Shown here one piece after another: positions 33,654 to 44,224 of a stretch of 64,000 nucleotides of DNA (position 1 is its first letter; each line of letters begins with the position of its first letter). The notes under the pieces were generated by a model. The model had not been told where the DNA came from. It saw only the letters and a program-made list of their open reading frames with translations, and did not search any database. Source of the DNA: Podarcis raffonei (taxonomy: Eukaryota > Chordata > Lepidosauria > Squamata > Lacertidae); the NCBI RefSeq assembly GCF_027172205.1, contig NC_070615.1, forward strand, positions 40,470,501 through 40,534,500. Reading direction: 5' to 3'. Position numbers and translations under genes: made by a program.

Positions 33654-36600
33654 ATGGCTTTGCAACTTCTAACTTGGAATTGTAATGGTCTAAACAACCC
33701 CCGAAAAAGAAAAAATATATTTCATGCTTTAAAGAAAGATCATTTGGACTTGATTTGTTTACAAGAGACCCATGTGACAAGAGCACATAGAAAATTGTTA
33801 ACAAATAAGAGACTGGGACAAGAATTTATATCTTCAGATAAAGTAAAAAAGAGAGGAGTGGTGATCTACGTAAAGGAAAATTTGCAGCCGAAACAAATCT
33901 TTAAAGATGACCAAGGAAGATATTTGGCAATTGAAATTCAATTTCAAGGAGAAAAATTTCTGATAGTGGGGGTGTATGCACCAAATGAAGGGAAAACAGA
34001 ATTCTTTAAGAAGTTGCATGAGACTTTAACGGACTATATGGACTATAAACTGATTATGATGGGAGACATGAATGGAGTAGTTTCAACAAATATGGACAAA
34101 GCACAAAGACAGGTAGTCACAAAAGATGGAAGACTACCAAAAACCTTTTTTGAAATGACTGACAATATGGATTTGATTGACATTTGGAGAACAAAACACC
34201 CACTAGAGAGAGAGGGAACCTTCTTTTCTGAAGCCAAAATGACATGGACTAGGATCGACCAAATTTGGGTGACTAGCGGTATGGCGTCGAATATAAAGAA
34301 AGTGGAAATCTGCCCAAAAACTCTCTCCGACCATAATGCAGTAAAGATGGTGATGAAGCAAACAACAACTGGCTCTTTCAGATGGAGAATGAATGACACC
34401 TTATTTAGAGACGAGGAGATCTGTAAAAAGGCCCAAAAAACCCTGAAAGATTATTTTGAAATTAATCTAAGGACTAAAGTAGAAAAAAGAATAGTATGGG
34501 ACGCAAGCAAAGCCGTGATGAGAGGGTTTTTGATACAACAAAATACATTAAAGAGAAGAAAGCAAAATGAGAGGAAGGAGAAAATTCTGGATAAGATAAA
34601 AGAAGGGGAAAGGAAATTAAGATTGAAGCCAAAATCGCAAGAGATTCTAAGAGAAATTAAATTGTACCAAACACAATATATGGAACTGATGAATCAAGAA
34701 ATAGAATGGAAAATTAAACAAATGAGACAGAAGTCTTTTGAATCTGCAGACAAATGTGGTAAGTTATTGGCTTGGCAAATAAAGAAGAGACAAAAACTCA
34801 ACACGGTAACAAACTTAGAAGTGGAAGGAAAGAACATATGCAACCCAGTAGAAATTAGGAATTGTTTTCAGAACTACTTTAGACAATTGTATACACAAGG
34901 GCCGCAGAATGAAACAGATATACAACAATTCCTCGAGAAAAATGGGCTGAAAAAGATTTCGCAGGAAAGCAAGACAATTTTGAATCAGGAGATATCAATA
35001 CAGGAAATAGAAGATGCCATTCAAAACATGACGTTGGGCAAATCACCTGGACCAGATGGACTGACTTCCAAATATTACAAAGTTTTGAAGGAAGGACTTA
35101 TACAACCTTTGAAGGAAGTCTGTAATGAGATCATGAAGGGGAAAAGGGCACCCGATACGTGGAGAGAGGCCTACATTACACTTATACCAAAGACAGAGAC
35201 TGAAAAGACCCAACTTAAGAACTACCGACCCATCTCCTTACTAAATGTGGATTACAAAATCTTTGCTGATGTTTTAGCAAAGAGACTGAAAAGAGTTTTG
35301 ATGGAGGAGATTCATGGGGACCAAGCGGGCTTTCTCCCGAAAAGGCATTTGTCGGACAATGTAAGGAATATAATTGACATTTTGGAGAAGTTGGAAGTGA
35401 ATATAAACACTAAGGCTGTTTTGATATTTGTGGATGCCGAGAAAGCCTTTGACAACATTTCTTGGAGTTTTATGTTGAAGAACCTCCGGGGGATGGGGGT
35501 AGGCCAAGGGTTTGAAAATGGTATAGGTGCAATATATTCTGAACAGAAAGCAAAATTAATTGTAAATAATGTTGTAACAGAAGAGTTTAAGATTGAAAAA
35601 GGGACACGACAGGGGTGCCCTATTTCCCCATTACTTTTTATATCGGTCCTTGAGGTTTTGCTTAATATGATCAGGAGGGACCAGTTGGTTAAAGGCATTC
35701 AGGTCGGAGTCAAACAATACAAATTGAGAGCATTTGCAGATGACCTGGTACTTACATTACAGGAGCCAGAAGCTAGCACGAAAAGAGTTTTGGAAATAAT
35801 CCAAGAGTTTGGTCAATTGGCAGGATTTAAATTGAATAAGTTAAAGACTAAGGTATTGGAGAAAAATCTAACACAGATTGAAAAAGAAAGGTTTCAGAAT
35901 GAGACGGGGTTGACTGTGGCTAAAAAAGTGAAATATTTGGGTGTGAATATGACAGCTAAGAATGTGAATTTATTTAAAGACAATTATGAAAAAACTTGGA
36001 CAGAAGTGAAAAAAGATCTAGAAATATGGTCAAACTTGAAGCTTTCCTTGTTAGGTCGAATTGCAGTTATAAAAATGAATGTTTTGCCAAGAATGTTGTT
36101 TTTGTTTCAAACATTACAAATAATGGATAAAATGGACTGTTTCAAGAAGTGGCAGAAAGATATATCTAAATTTGTCTGGCAGGGCAAGAAGCCCAGAATA
36201 AAATTTAAGATATTAACGGATTCAAAGGAAAGAGGGGGGTTTGCCCTGCCAGACTTTAAATTGTACTATGAAGCGGCAGCTTTCTGCTGGCTAAAAGAAT
36301 GGCTGCTTCTTGAAAACACAGACATTTTGGATCTGGAAGGATTTAACAATATTTTTGGGTGGCATGCATATTTGTGGTATGACAAGGTTAAAGCGCATAA
36401 AAGTTTCAAAAACCATATTGTCAGAAAAGCACTGCTGAATGTCTGGGTTAAATATAAGGACTTGCTGGAAAATAAGACTCCAAGATGGTTATCACCAATG
36501 GAAGCTAAGGCAGTTAAAAAGCTAAATATGGAGTCGAAATGGCCAAGATATTGGGAAATCTTGGAAAAGGAAGGGGACAAACTGAGATTGCAGAGTTTTG

Positions 36601-37391
36601 AAAAATTAAAAGGGAAGGTGAGAGATTGGTTACATTATCACCAAATAAATGAAGTGTTTAAACTAGACAGAAAAATAGGCTTCCAGGTGGAAAAATCAAA
36701 ATTAGAGACTGAACTGTTAGAACCCAGTACTAAGAATTTGTCAAAAATGTATGATCTGCTGCTGAAATGGAATACACAAGATGAAATGGTAAAATCAAGT
36801 ATGATTAAATGGGCTCAGGACATTGGTCATAACATCATGTTTGCTGATTGGGAAAAGTTGTGGACCACCGGGTTGAAGTTTACGGCGTGTAACGCCTTAA
36901 GAGAAAATATAATGAAAATGATTTATAGGTGGTACATAACCCCAGTCAAGCTTGCAAAGATCTATCACTTGCCTGATAATAAATGTTGGAAATGTAAAGA
37001 AAAGGAAGGTACATTCTTTCACCTCTGGTGGACGTGCCCGAAGATTAAGGCATTCTGGGAAATGATTTATAACGAACTGAAAAAGGTATTTAAATATACT
37101 TTCCCCAAGAAACCAGAGGCCTTTCTCTTGGGTATTGTCGGCCAGGGGGTGTTAAAGACAGATACAACTTTTTTTATGTATGCTACAACAGCAGCTAGAA
37201 TACTTATTGCAAAGTACTGGAAGACACAGGATCTACCCACACTGGAAGAATGGCAGATGAAGGTGATGGACTATATGAGTTTGGCAGAGATGACGAGCAG
37301 AATCCGAGACCAGGGAAGAGAAGCGGCGGAAGAAGAATGGAAAAAGTTCAAGGACTATTTAAAGAAATATTATAAAATTGGAGACAGTTAG
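33654..37391 (+). CDS. L1 ORF2 protein: endonuclease and reverse transcriptase (1245 aa)
   Basis: Enzyme for target-primed reverse transcription: it nicks genomic DNA and copies L1 RNA onto it. The APE-type endonuclease spans ~1-240, with N9 in 'TWNCNGLN', E38 in 'LQETH', 'MGDMNG' and 'LSDHNAV' holding the catalytic Asp/Asn/His. The RT domain spans ~480-760, with 'LIPKTETEKTQLKNYRPISL', 'DAEKAFDNISW', 'RQGCPISPLL' and catalytic 'FADD'. The C-terminus has a CX2CX8HX4C knuckle, as in human L1 ('CWKC' to 'HLWWTC'). Length (1245) is close to human ORF2 (1275). No internal stop. It begins at ATCATGG, 7 bases after ORF1, so translation probably depends on re-initiation. Confidence 0.96.
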   Translation: MALQLLTWNCNGLNNPRKRKNIFHALKKDHLDLICLQETHVTRAHRKLLTNKRLGQEFISSDKVKKRGVVIYVKENLQPKQIFKDDQGRYLAIEIQFQGEKFLIVGVYAPNEGKTEFFKKLHETLTDYMDYKLIMMGDMNGVVSTNMDKAQRQVVTKDGRLPKTFFEMTDNMDLIDIWRTKHPLEREGTFFSEAKMTWTRIDQIWVTSGMASNIKKVEICPKTLSDHNAVKMVMKQTTTGSFRWRMNDTLFRDEEICKKAQKTLKDYFEINLRTKVEKRIVWDASKAVMRGFLIQQNTLKRRKQNERKEKILDKIKEGERKLRLKPKSQEILREIKLYQTQYMELMNQEIEWKIKQMRQKSFESADKCGKLLAWQIKKRQKLNTVTNLEVEGKNICNPVEIRNCFQNYFRQLYTQGPQNETDIQQFLEKNGLKKISQESKTILNQEISIQEIEDAIQNMTLGKSPGPDGLTSKYYKVLKEGLIQPLKEVCNEIMKGKRAPDTWREAYITLIPKTETEKTQLKNYRPISLLNVDYKIFADVLAKRLKRVLMEEIHGDQAGFLPKRHLSDNVRNIIDILEKLEVNINTKAVLIFVDAEKAFDNISWSFMLKNLRGMGVGQGFENGIGAIYSEQKAKLIVNNVVTEEFKIEKGTRQGCPISPLLFISVLEVLLNMIRRDQLVKGIQVGVKQYKLRAFADDLVLTLQEPEASTKRVLEIIQEFGQLAGFKLNKLKTKVLEKNLTQIEKERFQNETGLTVAKKVKYLGVNMTAKNVNLFKDNYEKTWTEVKKDLEIWSNLKLSLLGRIAVIKMNVLPRMLFLFQTLQIMDKMDCFKKWQKDISKFVWQGKKPRIKFKILTDSKERGGFALPDFKLYYEAAAFCWLKEWLLLENTDILDLEGFNNIFGWHAYLWYDKVKAHKSFKNHIVRKALLNVWVKYKDLLENKTPRWLSPMEAKAVKKLNMESKWPRYWEILEKEGDKLRLQSFEKLKGKVRDWLHYHQINEVFKLDRKIGFQVEKSKLETELLEPSTKNLSKMYDLLLKWNTQDEMVKSSMIKWAQDIGHNIMFADWEKLWTTGLKFTACNALRENIMKMIYRWYITPVKLAKIYHLPDNKCWKCKEKEGTFFHLWWTCPKIKAFWEMIYNELKKVFKYTFPKKPEAFLLGIVGQGVLKTDTTFFMYATTAARILIAKYWKTQDLPTLEEWQMKVMDYMSLAEMTSRIRDQGREAAEEEWKKFKDYLKKYYKIGDS

Positions 37392-37714
37392 AATGATGTT
37401 GGATTAAAACAAATGGTTACTATCAGTAATGGTTATGACAAAGAGAATAAGGGTGATTAGCATAAATTTATAATAAAATAAGGTAAGATTTCGCTGAATA
37501 ACTGTAAGAATTTGGAATACAGAAACGGGAAGTAAGAGGAGGTCGAGGAAGTAAGGTTTAGAAATTGGGTTATGAAATGGTACTTGTTTTATGTTTTATT
37601 ATTGTTGAATGTTTGTTCATGTATGTTTTGTTTCTGTTATATAAAAAATTGTTCAATAAAAATATTATAAAAAAAAAAATAAACTGATTGGCCATAAAAA
37701 AAAAACAAAAACAA

Positions 37715-37734
37715 CAAACTGCAATGCCCTTTTT
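37715..37734. repeat. L1 target-site duplication, right copy
   Basis: Identical to 31608-31627. It follows the A-rich tail 'aaaaaaaaaacaaaaacaa'. Confidence 0.93.
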
Positions 37735-38530
37735 ATTTTTGGAATGCAAGCAGTTTGTCAAGAAGTCATTTTCAGGGGCTAAATAAATAAATGTGCAGTA
37801 AGTTTCCACACATTTATTTTCTGGAGAATTGAGCAGAGTTACTCATCAGCCAACTGAATACTTCCACTCAACGGCATAGTCGACAATGTGCAATTCAACA
37901 AGGGAGATATAAGCCGGTCTTTCTGAGTGATTTATAGTATAACAAAGTACTTTATTTGCTACCCACTTCAGAGTTCTGAATGTGGCTGCATGCTTTTATA
38001 TACAACCATCCATCCACATACCCCTACACAGAAAGGCTAATTTCTTCCCTAAAGACTCCCTATTTCCCTCCCAGAGCTATAATTCCCCAAGTTCCCTGTG
38101 AAGAGGGATTGCTTGTCAAACCACTCTGGAAACTGTGGCTCTGTGAGGGGAACAGGGGTCTCCTAACCGCTCTCAGCATCCATCACAAACTCCTTCTCCC
38201 AGAATTATTGGGGGGAAGCCATGATTGTTTAAAGTGGCATCATAGTGCTTTAAACGAATGGTGTGAACATGGCCTTTGTTACACCACACTGGTTCTCATA
38301 CGAGAATCTGTCGTTTTCGGTTTCTTTCAGTTTCTCGTTTTTCCACCCTTGAGTTCGGTTCTCCACATTTCCACATCAGTCTGGAATTTTTTAAAAAACA
38401 ACAACACACACACCCAAAAAGTCCGCATGAGAACTCACCAACATTTTAGGGCAAACGGTAACACCACATCACCCGATACATAGCATTACACCAGGATGGG
38501 AGACCTTTCGCAGCCTGAGAGCCGCATTAA
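37735..38530. other. No gene recognised
   Basis: No exon. Sequence around 38480-38530 and 38888-38910 looks like one old repeat ('cagcctgagagccgcattaa') split by the next SINE. Confidence 0.35.
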
Positions 38531-38532
38531 TG

Positions 38533-38886
38533 CCTGGGCAATGGTGCTGTGGGTTAAACCACAGAGCCTAGGACTTGCCAATCAGAAGGTTGGAGGTTCG
38601 AATCCCCGCGACGGGGTGAGCTCCCGTTGCTCGGTCTCAGCTCCTGCCAACCTAGCAGTTTGAAAGCACGTCAAAGTGCAAGTAGATAAATAGGTACCGC
38701 TCCGGCGGGAAGGTAAACGGCGTTTCCATGCGCTGCTCTGGTTCACCAGAAGCGGCTTAGTCATGCTGGCCACATGACCCGGAAACTGTACGCCGGCTCC
38801 CTCGGCCAATAAAGCGAGATGAGCGCCGCAACCCCAGAGTCGGTCACGACTGGACCCAATGGTCAGGGGTCCCTTTACCTTTACCT
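38533..38886 (+). repeat. Sauria-type SINE, full length
   Basis: Head 'tgctgtgggttaaaccacag', B box 'ggttcgaatcc', body 'aataggtaccgctccggcgg' and tail 'ggggtccctttacctttacc'. It is the best-preserved sense-strand copy in the window. The 'gtccgcagacag' insert of copy 1 is absent. Confidence 0.88.
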
Positions 38887-39128
38887 AATGTCCCAAGGGC
38901 CACAGGTCAGTGGTGGGTGGGGCCAGAGGCTAAAGTGGGAGGAGCAGAGAACACAAATTTCCCCTTTGTCTAGTTCTATCCACAAACACATCTCTTTTAT
39001 CTCTCCCTTCCAGGCAAGCAAGAGGCATTTTGAGGAGTTCAAGGGCACTTTCCAGCCAGGCAAAAACACTCCAGGGAGAGAGCAAAGCAGGGCTGTTATC
39101 TGTGTTCTTAGAACAGACATGAGCCAGA

Positions 39129-39191
39129 AGTTATGCAACTCCCGAGCCAAGGAAATCTGAAGACATCTGAAGGCAGTCCTGTACAGGGAAG
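39129..39191. repeat. Arm 1 of a perfect 63-bp inverted repeat
   Basis: It reads 'agttatgcaactcccgagcc' to 'cagtcctgtacagggaag' and is the exact reverse complement of 39791-39853. The matching arm belongs to a composite repeat; this arm stands outside it. Confidence 0.9.
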
Positions 39192-39663
39192 AAAAGGTGC
39201 TTTTTTTCTACGTTACGTAAAAAGGTGTAGTAGCAGGAAAAAGCATGGCCAGATGAGGGCTGCAGGCAGTTACCAAGATTTCTCTGCCAACCATCTCTTC
39301 TCATGGAGCCTCAAGTTGCTTTCTGTTTTTTGAGCTGTCTGCTGCTTTGTCCGCACCAGAGCTTTGATCTCGATGCCGCCAGCAGCTCTAACAAGCAAAT
39401 CGCAGCAAGTGGCTCTGGTTCTCCCAGGGAACTGTTTCCAATTACACAATCTGCATTTTTGTTTCGGGATGAAAGGGCAGCGAAGTTGGCCGCCTGAGAG
39501 TGCCATAAACTCTCAGGGAGCAGAGCCTGTTTTGTCACTTCAAAAGCATCAGAAGCGTCTGGCTTGTTAAGAGCCTAGTAGCAATTAACGAGTACACAAA
39601 ATGCTATCAATTCAACCAAGAGTTCTTACCCGCCAACATTTCTCCGATGAAACTAGGGATGTC

Positions 39664-39664
<1 letters not shown>

Positions 39665-39703
<39 letters not shown>
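39665..39703. repeat. (ATT)n microsatellite
   Basis: About 13 ATT units at the L2-type junction of the composite repeat. Confidence 0.95.
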
Positions 39704-39705
<2 letters not shown>

Positions 39706-39790
39706 CTGCTCATCTGACTGGGTTGCCCCAGCCACTGTGGGCGGCTTCCAACATATATGAAAACATAATAAAACATGCAACATTCAAAAA

Positions 39791-39853
39791 CTTCCCTGTA
39801 CAGGACTGCCTTCAGATGTCTTCAGATTTCCTTGGCTCGGGAGTTGCATAACT
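39791..39853. repeat. Arm 2 of a perfect 63-bp inverted repeat
   Basis: Exact reverse complement of 39129-39191, 599 bp away. Confidence 0.9.
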
Positions 39854-40329
39854 CCATATTCTCCAACATTTCTCTGATGAAAATAGGGACGTCCTAAGGA
39901 AAAGCGGGACATTCCAGGATCAAATCAGAAACCAGGACGGCTTCTGTAAATCCAGGAATGTTCCTGGGGAATAGGGACACTTGAAGGGTCTAGCCTCAAC
40001 TAAAAGTTGGGCATTTGGAGCAGCTAGTCCCATGTTATGGAGCATTCTTCCAGCAGAGATGCAACAGGCACCCTCGCTTTTGACTTTCAGGTGTTTCTCA
40101 AATACCTTTTCATGTTGACAGGCCTATGCAATTGTTTAAACCAGAGGTTTTCAACCTTTTTGAGTCCACGGCTCCCTTGAACAACGGCATTCTTTCTGCG
40201 GCACTCCTGTGCGGCTCAGAAGCCCAGTTATGTCAGCCCTTTGCATGCAGAGCTGGCAGCCCCTCACCCTTTCTTGAACACCCTCCTGAAGCCTTAATTA
40301 CTTGGGATCCATTTGCCCGCTTACCCAGG

Positions 40330-40700
40330 ACGTAGAGGAGCCAAAAAAAGGCACCAGGGATTCAGTTCCTTCAGAGAAAAAAGTTTATTGTGATCTGCGC
40401 AGAGGCAACCAGCGGAATTGCTTCCAAAGGCTGGCGGCCCCTAATACACGTAAGCAAGCAATATTTATACCCCTGCAGCACCGCCCGACCACCCCCCACC
40501 AGTAACTCATCATATCATATTCCCCAATTTGCCCAATTTGGGTGTTGCTAAAACATTTCGCCAGTGCACACCTTTCGCTTATCAGCCAAGCCTGCATATC
40601 TTGTTTGCTCCAGATGCATTCCTCCTCCTTCTCTCCGGGCGTTGCCTTCCATCTGTTAATACACTCCCTGCCTACTCCCTTCACTCCCTTGTGGAGTGTT
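40330..40700 (-). mobile_element. LTR-like fossil within the hAT element, ends uncertain
   Basis: On the minus strand a 'ggtataaatattgc' box precedes 'cacaataaactttt' by ~75 bases, the spacing of an LTR promoter and poly(A) signal. No flanking duplication was found, so this is tentative. Confidence 0.3.
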
Positions 40701-40787
40701 CCTTCAGCCTCCTCTCCCCTCTCCTTGGGAGTCCTCCGGGCAGCCGCTGCTGCTGCCCCTGGTCTCTGAGCTGCCCCCTGCCTCAGG

Positions 40788-41358
40788 CATAGCTGTCAAC
40801 TTACAGATTTGAAAATAAGGGACCAGCAGCCAAAATAAGGGACCTGCAGCCTCACCTGTTCCAGGCACTCCAGTCTTCCTGTCTTCCTGCAGTCTGGTCA
40901 AACTCATGCTGGTAGCTTCGAGAACACTGTCCAACCAACTTAGTAACCAGAAGTTCAACTGAATAGAATCTGAATCACATGCACCACAAGGCCTTTTCAG
41001 CCTCAGCTTAAGATGGCTCCCCAGCCTGGCTTTGCACTGCAACGTTTGCAGCAGCACGTGCAACAAAATGGCGTCCAGCATTCAAAAACCTCATCAGCTT
41101 GCATTAACTAGCCACACATGAGGCATGCAAGCTCCACCCCCCGTCATTCTTAGACTTCTTATTGGGTGAGCAACACAGCCAAGCAACACAGTTGGAGCCT
41201 CCCTCCTCCCTGGCCGGCAGGGAGGGAGGGAGAGGAGCTGCTTCCTTTGAAATTTAAGGGACATCATTTGAGGGACATCCATCAATAAGGGACAGCAGCG
41301 GGACATGGCACTGGAATAAGGGACTGTCCCTTCAAATAAGGGACACTTGACAGCTATG
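40788..41358. mobile_element. hAT-type MITE (CATAGCTGTCAA family), copy 1
   Basis: Left end 'catagctgtcaacttacaga' and right end 'acacttgacagctatg' are inverted. The perfect 8-bp duplication GCCTCAGG flanks them (40780-40787, 41359-41366). The interior repeats 'aaataagggac' words near both ends and has the segment 'cctccctcctccctggccgg' shared with copy 2. 571 bp, no ORF. Confidence 0.9.
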
Positions 41359-41366
41359 GCCTCAGG

Positions 41367-42353
41367 GGCATGGGACTACAGCAAGGACTGGCAGACTGCC
41401 TGGCTGGGCTCCCTTGCCTGCTTGCCTGCTTATTCAGAGGCCAACTAAGCTCCTGGCAACCATCACCCCCTGGCAGTGGCGGAGCTTCATGCTCTGGCAC
41501 TGGGGGGTGGGAGTGGCGGAGAGCAGGCGGGGCGGGATTGGCGCGCATACCGGAGGCGTGGCGCGCCACTCGCAGGGGCGTGGTGCGCCGCCTGTGGGCA
41601 GGGCCTTGCAGAGCCAGGCAGAGGCCCGGCCCAGGTAGATAATGTGGGGCCCCCCTTTTTTTACCCTGGGGATAACTGAAGTCTTATAAATAAGTATATA
41701 AATAATTCTCACAAAAGTTATGCTGACAAATAATTTTATTTCAAGGCTTGAACCGTATCTGCATTCACCCCAGCAAATGCATCTACTCGAACAACAAGGA
41801 TAGAAGGTATAACTTAACTGGGGTGAGAAATTAAACTTTGACTCGTGTATCTACTGCTTAAAAACTCTCATTAAGGTTCAGATACGACACATAGGGGTTT
41901 CATGCTTTTCTCTTTCAAATAAATGCTGTGGTTGTGCTGAATCGCAGGGCCCTGCGATTGTGAATATGCTGACCGAGGCCCCCTTTGGAATCAGAGGCCC
42001 GGGCCAAGTGGCCCATATGCTCCCCCGCCCCCGGTCTGGGCCTGCCTGTGGGGGCGTGGCACCCAGTGTGGGTGAGGATAGCAGCCGCGATGGCACCCCA
42101 CCGGGATCGCGCTGCCGGGGGCGGTGCGCTCCCGCCCCCACTCCTTTTCCTCTACCTGTGCCCCCTGGGCAATCCCAGAGGCACCATTCACCTGTGAAGC
42201 TTGTAGCTGGGGCTGCTGCAACAAATAGCCATACAAGCCTTTGGGAGGCAGAAAATGCAAGAGGGCATCAGAGGAGGGAGGGAAGGAATGAGGGACAGAG
42301 GCCAATGTTGCCCAAGGCACCCCTGACCAGTATTCAAGGTACCTCAGGGTGCC
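41367..42353. other. Interior of the hAT element
   Basis: GC-rich at 41470-41640 and 41990-42160, AT-rich between. The 'gcagggccctgcgattgtga' word at ~41945 is a short palindrome. No gene is supported; the overlapping short ORFs follow from GC content. Confidence 0.5.
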
Positions 42354-42877
42354 CATAGCTGTCAACTTACAGATTTGAAAATAAGGGACCAGCAGCCTCG
42401 AAAATAAGGGACCAGCAGTCAAAATAAGGGATTTTCCAAGCACAGGTATGTTCAACTTCTGAGCCCCTCCGAGCCAAAGGCAGAAAGCCCAGCCAGCAGC
42501 CAAATGAAGCCTCAAGCGGTGGTTCTCACATCACAACAACCTGGCAAAGGGGATGCAGCAAGGAAAACCACTGTCAGCTCTCCGCTGGGAAGCACTGAGC
42601 AAAGGCGAGTCCCCAGGCAACGCAGCCGATTTGATCAGCACAAGGCATGCAAGCTCCCCCCCCCCCAGTCATTCTTAGACTCCTTATTGGGTGAGCAACG
42701 CAGCCAAGCAACACAGTTGGAGCCTCCCTCCTCCCTGGCCGGCAGGGAGGGAGGGAGAGGAGCTGCTTCCTTTGAAACCTGGGAAATTTAAGGGACATCA
42801 TCAATAAGGGACAGCAGCGGGACACAGCGCTGGGATAAGGGACTTTCCCGCCAAATAAGGAACGGTTGACAGCTATG
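42354..42877. mobile_element. hAT-type MITE (CATAGCTGTCAA family), copy 2
   Basis: Same ends as copy 1. The perfect 8-bp duplication AGGGTGCC flanks it (42346-42353, 42878-42885). 524 bp. Copies 1 and 2 share 'cattcttagac-ccttattg' and 'gtgagcaac-cagccaagca' but differ by indels, and each has its own target duplication, so they are independent insertions. Confidence 0.9.
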
Positions 42878-42918
42878 AGGGTGCCCCGCACACTGGTTGA
42901 AAAACCACTGGTTTAAAC

Positions 42919-44224
42919 TATTATTGTTCAGCCAGTTATGTTAATGATTATTTTGTCCTGTATTATTACTGCTGTTTAATGCTTTATGTTACATATATTG
43001 TTAAATACTGTACCACACAATTTCTTGATGAGATGGTGGTATATACATATGTCTACAAATAAATAAAATTATTGAATAAAATACAGCAGTGGTGGGAAAG
43101 CTCTGCCTTGTAGACCTAACTACACCCAGTAGGCCAAATTAACAAAATTTTAACAAGCCATTTCCAAAAGCTATAAATAGGGGCAATAATTTATATAGAG
43201 CAGGGATAAGAAAATGAACTCTCCCAGGTAAACAGAGAAATCAGGAGTGCTTGGCTCAACACAATGAAGAAAAAATATATTTGTGTCTCTGTTTTTGTAG
43301 GATGGTGCTCTCAGCAGCTCTAAATTGTTTTGATACAAACCTTTTTATATAAAACAATCCCAGACCTCTCCCCCAACTCCCCACCCCACCCCAAGGCTGC
43401 AGTGCTTAGTGCTTACAAGGGAGTAAGACCCACAACACACTGAAATGTACTTCCTTTCAGGAAACTTGCTTGCACTACAAGGATAAGGTATCAAACAACT
43501 ATAAGAAGTTTAAAAGCATCCTTTCAAACAACTGTCAAGTTCCTCCTAATCAGTCCCACACACAGAGGCTTCATTTCCCGATTTCAGAGCGAAATCATTT
43601 GGGCCTTGGAATATATTTTCTGAGGATGAAATGGGAAAGAATCGTTCTGCTAGCTCAAAACACCATTCAATGTTGATTCAACACTTACAAAAAGAGGAAG
43701 AAGAAAGACTCCCACTCAAATGAAGCTCATTCTTTAAGAGCTTTGCAAGGGTCTAGAATGGAAGGGCTAATAAAGTCCTCCCGAGAGGGAATTTGCAAAT
43801 TTGCAGTGAGTCTCATTGGATCTTTTCCAAACTGCTTGACAGAACCGACAGTGTGACTCATTAGGCATTAAGTCTCCTCCTCCTCTTCTTCCTCTTCTTC
43901 TTCTGGCTGGTTTTCTTATAACAGGCCAAAAAACTGATATAAACCCCCCGCCCTACTGCTGGTCACTCGATATATTCAGTTGTAACACAAGATGTTGCAA
44001 CACAGTCCTCCTAGCCAAGGGTGCCAACCTGAATAAAATATTGGGGGGGGGGGGGTAGCAGGTAAGCCTCACCCTGTATAATTAATCACATGATGTGGTA
44101 CACACAACCATTTGAATGGAAATTCCCCTCAACTTTGGGGGAGATCACAGCACCCAAAATGGCCGACACAATCTTGTGTTTGAAAACGGGATGTCCCGTT
44201 TTTCCCCAGAACAGTTGACAGGTA
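42919..44224. other. No gene recognised
   Basis: No exon. A pyrimidine-rich patch lies at 43872-43908 and a G run at 44041-44055. Confidence 0.4.

Larger units (their letters stand above)
31628..37714 (+). mobile_element. Full-length L1 retrotransposon with both ORFs open
   Basis: A 6.1-kb element: a ~970-bp GC-rich 5'UTR (beginning 'gaggacttccgggttagc'), ORF1 (32600-33646), a 7-base spacer, ORF2 (33654-37391), a 3'UTR with AATAAA near 37655, and an A-rich tail. It is bounded by a perfect 20-bp target-site duplication. Neither ORF has a stop or frameshift. It is intergenic, between the MCHR1-like gene and ANKS4B, and in the same orientation as both. All motifs needed for movement are visible, so it is a candidate for an active or recently active source. 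Activity itself cannot be judged from sequence. Confidence 0.96.
39627..40005. repeat. Composite repeat: MITE plus L2-type tail, copy 2
   Basis: It opens 'acccgccaacatttctccga', holds an (ATT)n run (39665-39703), the L2-type segment 'ggttgccccagccactgtgg', then a second MITE part from 39855 ('ctccatattctccaacattt') to 'gggacacttgaagggtcta'. Same order as 20725-21065. Confidence 0.6.
40142..42910. mobile_element. hAT-type DNA transposon (non-autonomous), 2.77 kb, with nested insertions
   Basis: Left end CAGAGGTTTTCAACC and right end inverse CAGTGGTTTTTCAACC are near-identical inverted repeats. Both are flanked by the perfect 8-bp duplication GTTTAAAC (40134-40141, 42911-42918). An 8-bp target duplication and CAG-TGG-type ends are hAT hallmarks. 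No transposase ORF is visible. Inside it lie two copies of another hAT-type element (40788-41358, 42354-42877), an LTR-like stretch near 40330-40700, and GC-rich sequence at 41470-42160. The outer element must be older than its two guests. Confidence 0.88.

Noticed and set aside
35274-35698. Antisense ORFs within L1 ORF2 (also at 5367-5683)
   Set aside because: They are the same shadow frame seen in both L1 copies and have no independent support.
41354-42515. Several 70-170 codon ORFs inside the hAT element
   Set aside because: They overlap on both strands in GC-rich repeat DNA, contain no transposase motif and are not shared in frame between the two inner MITE copies.
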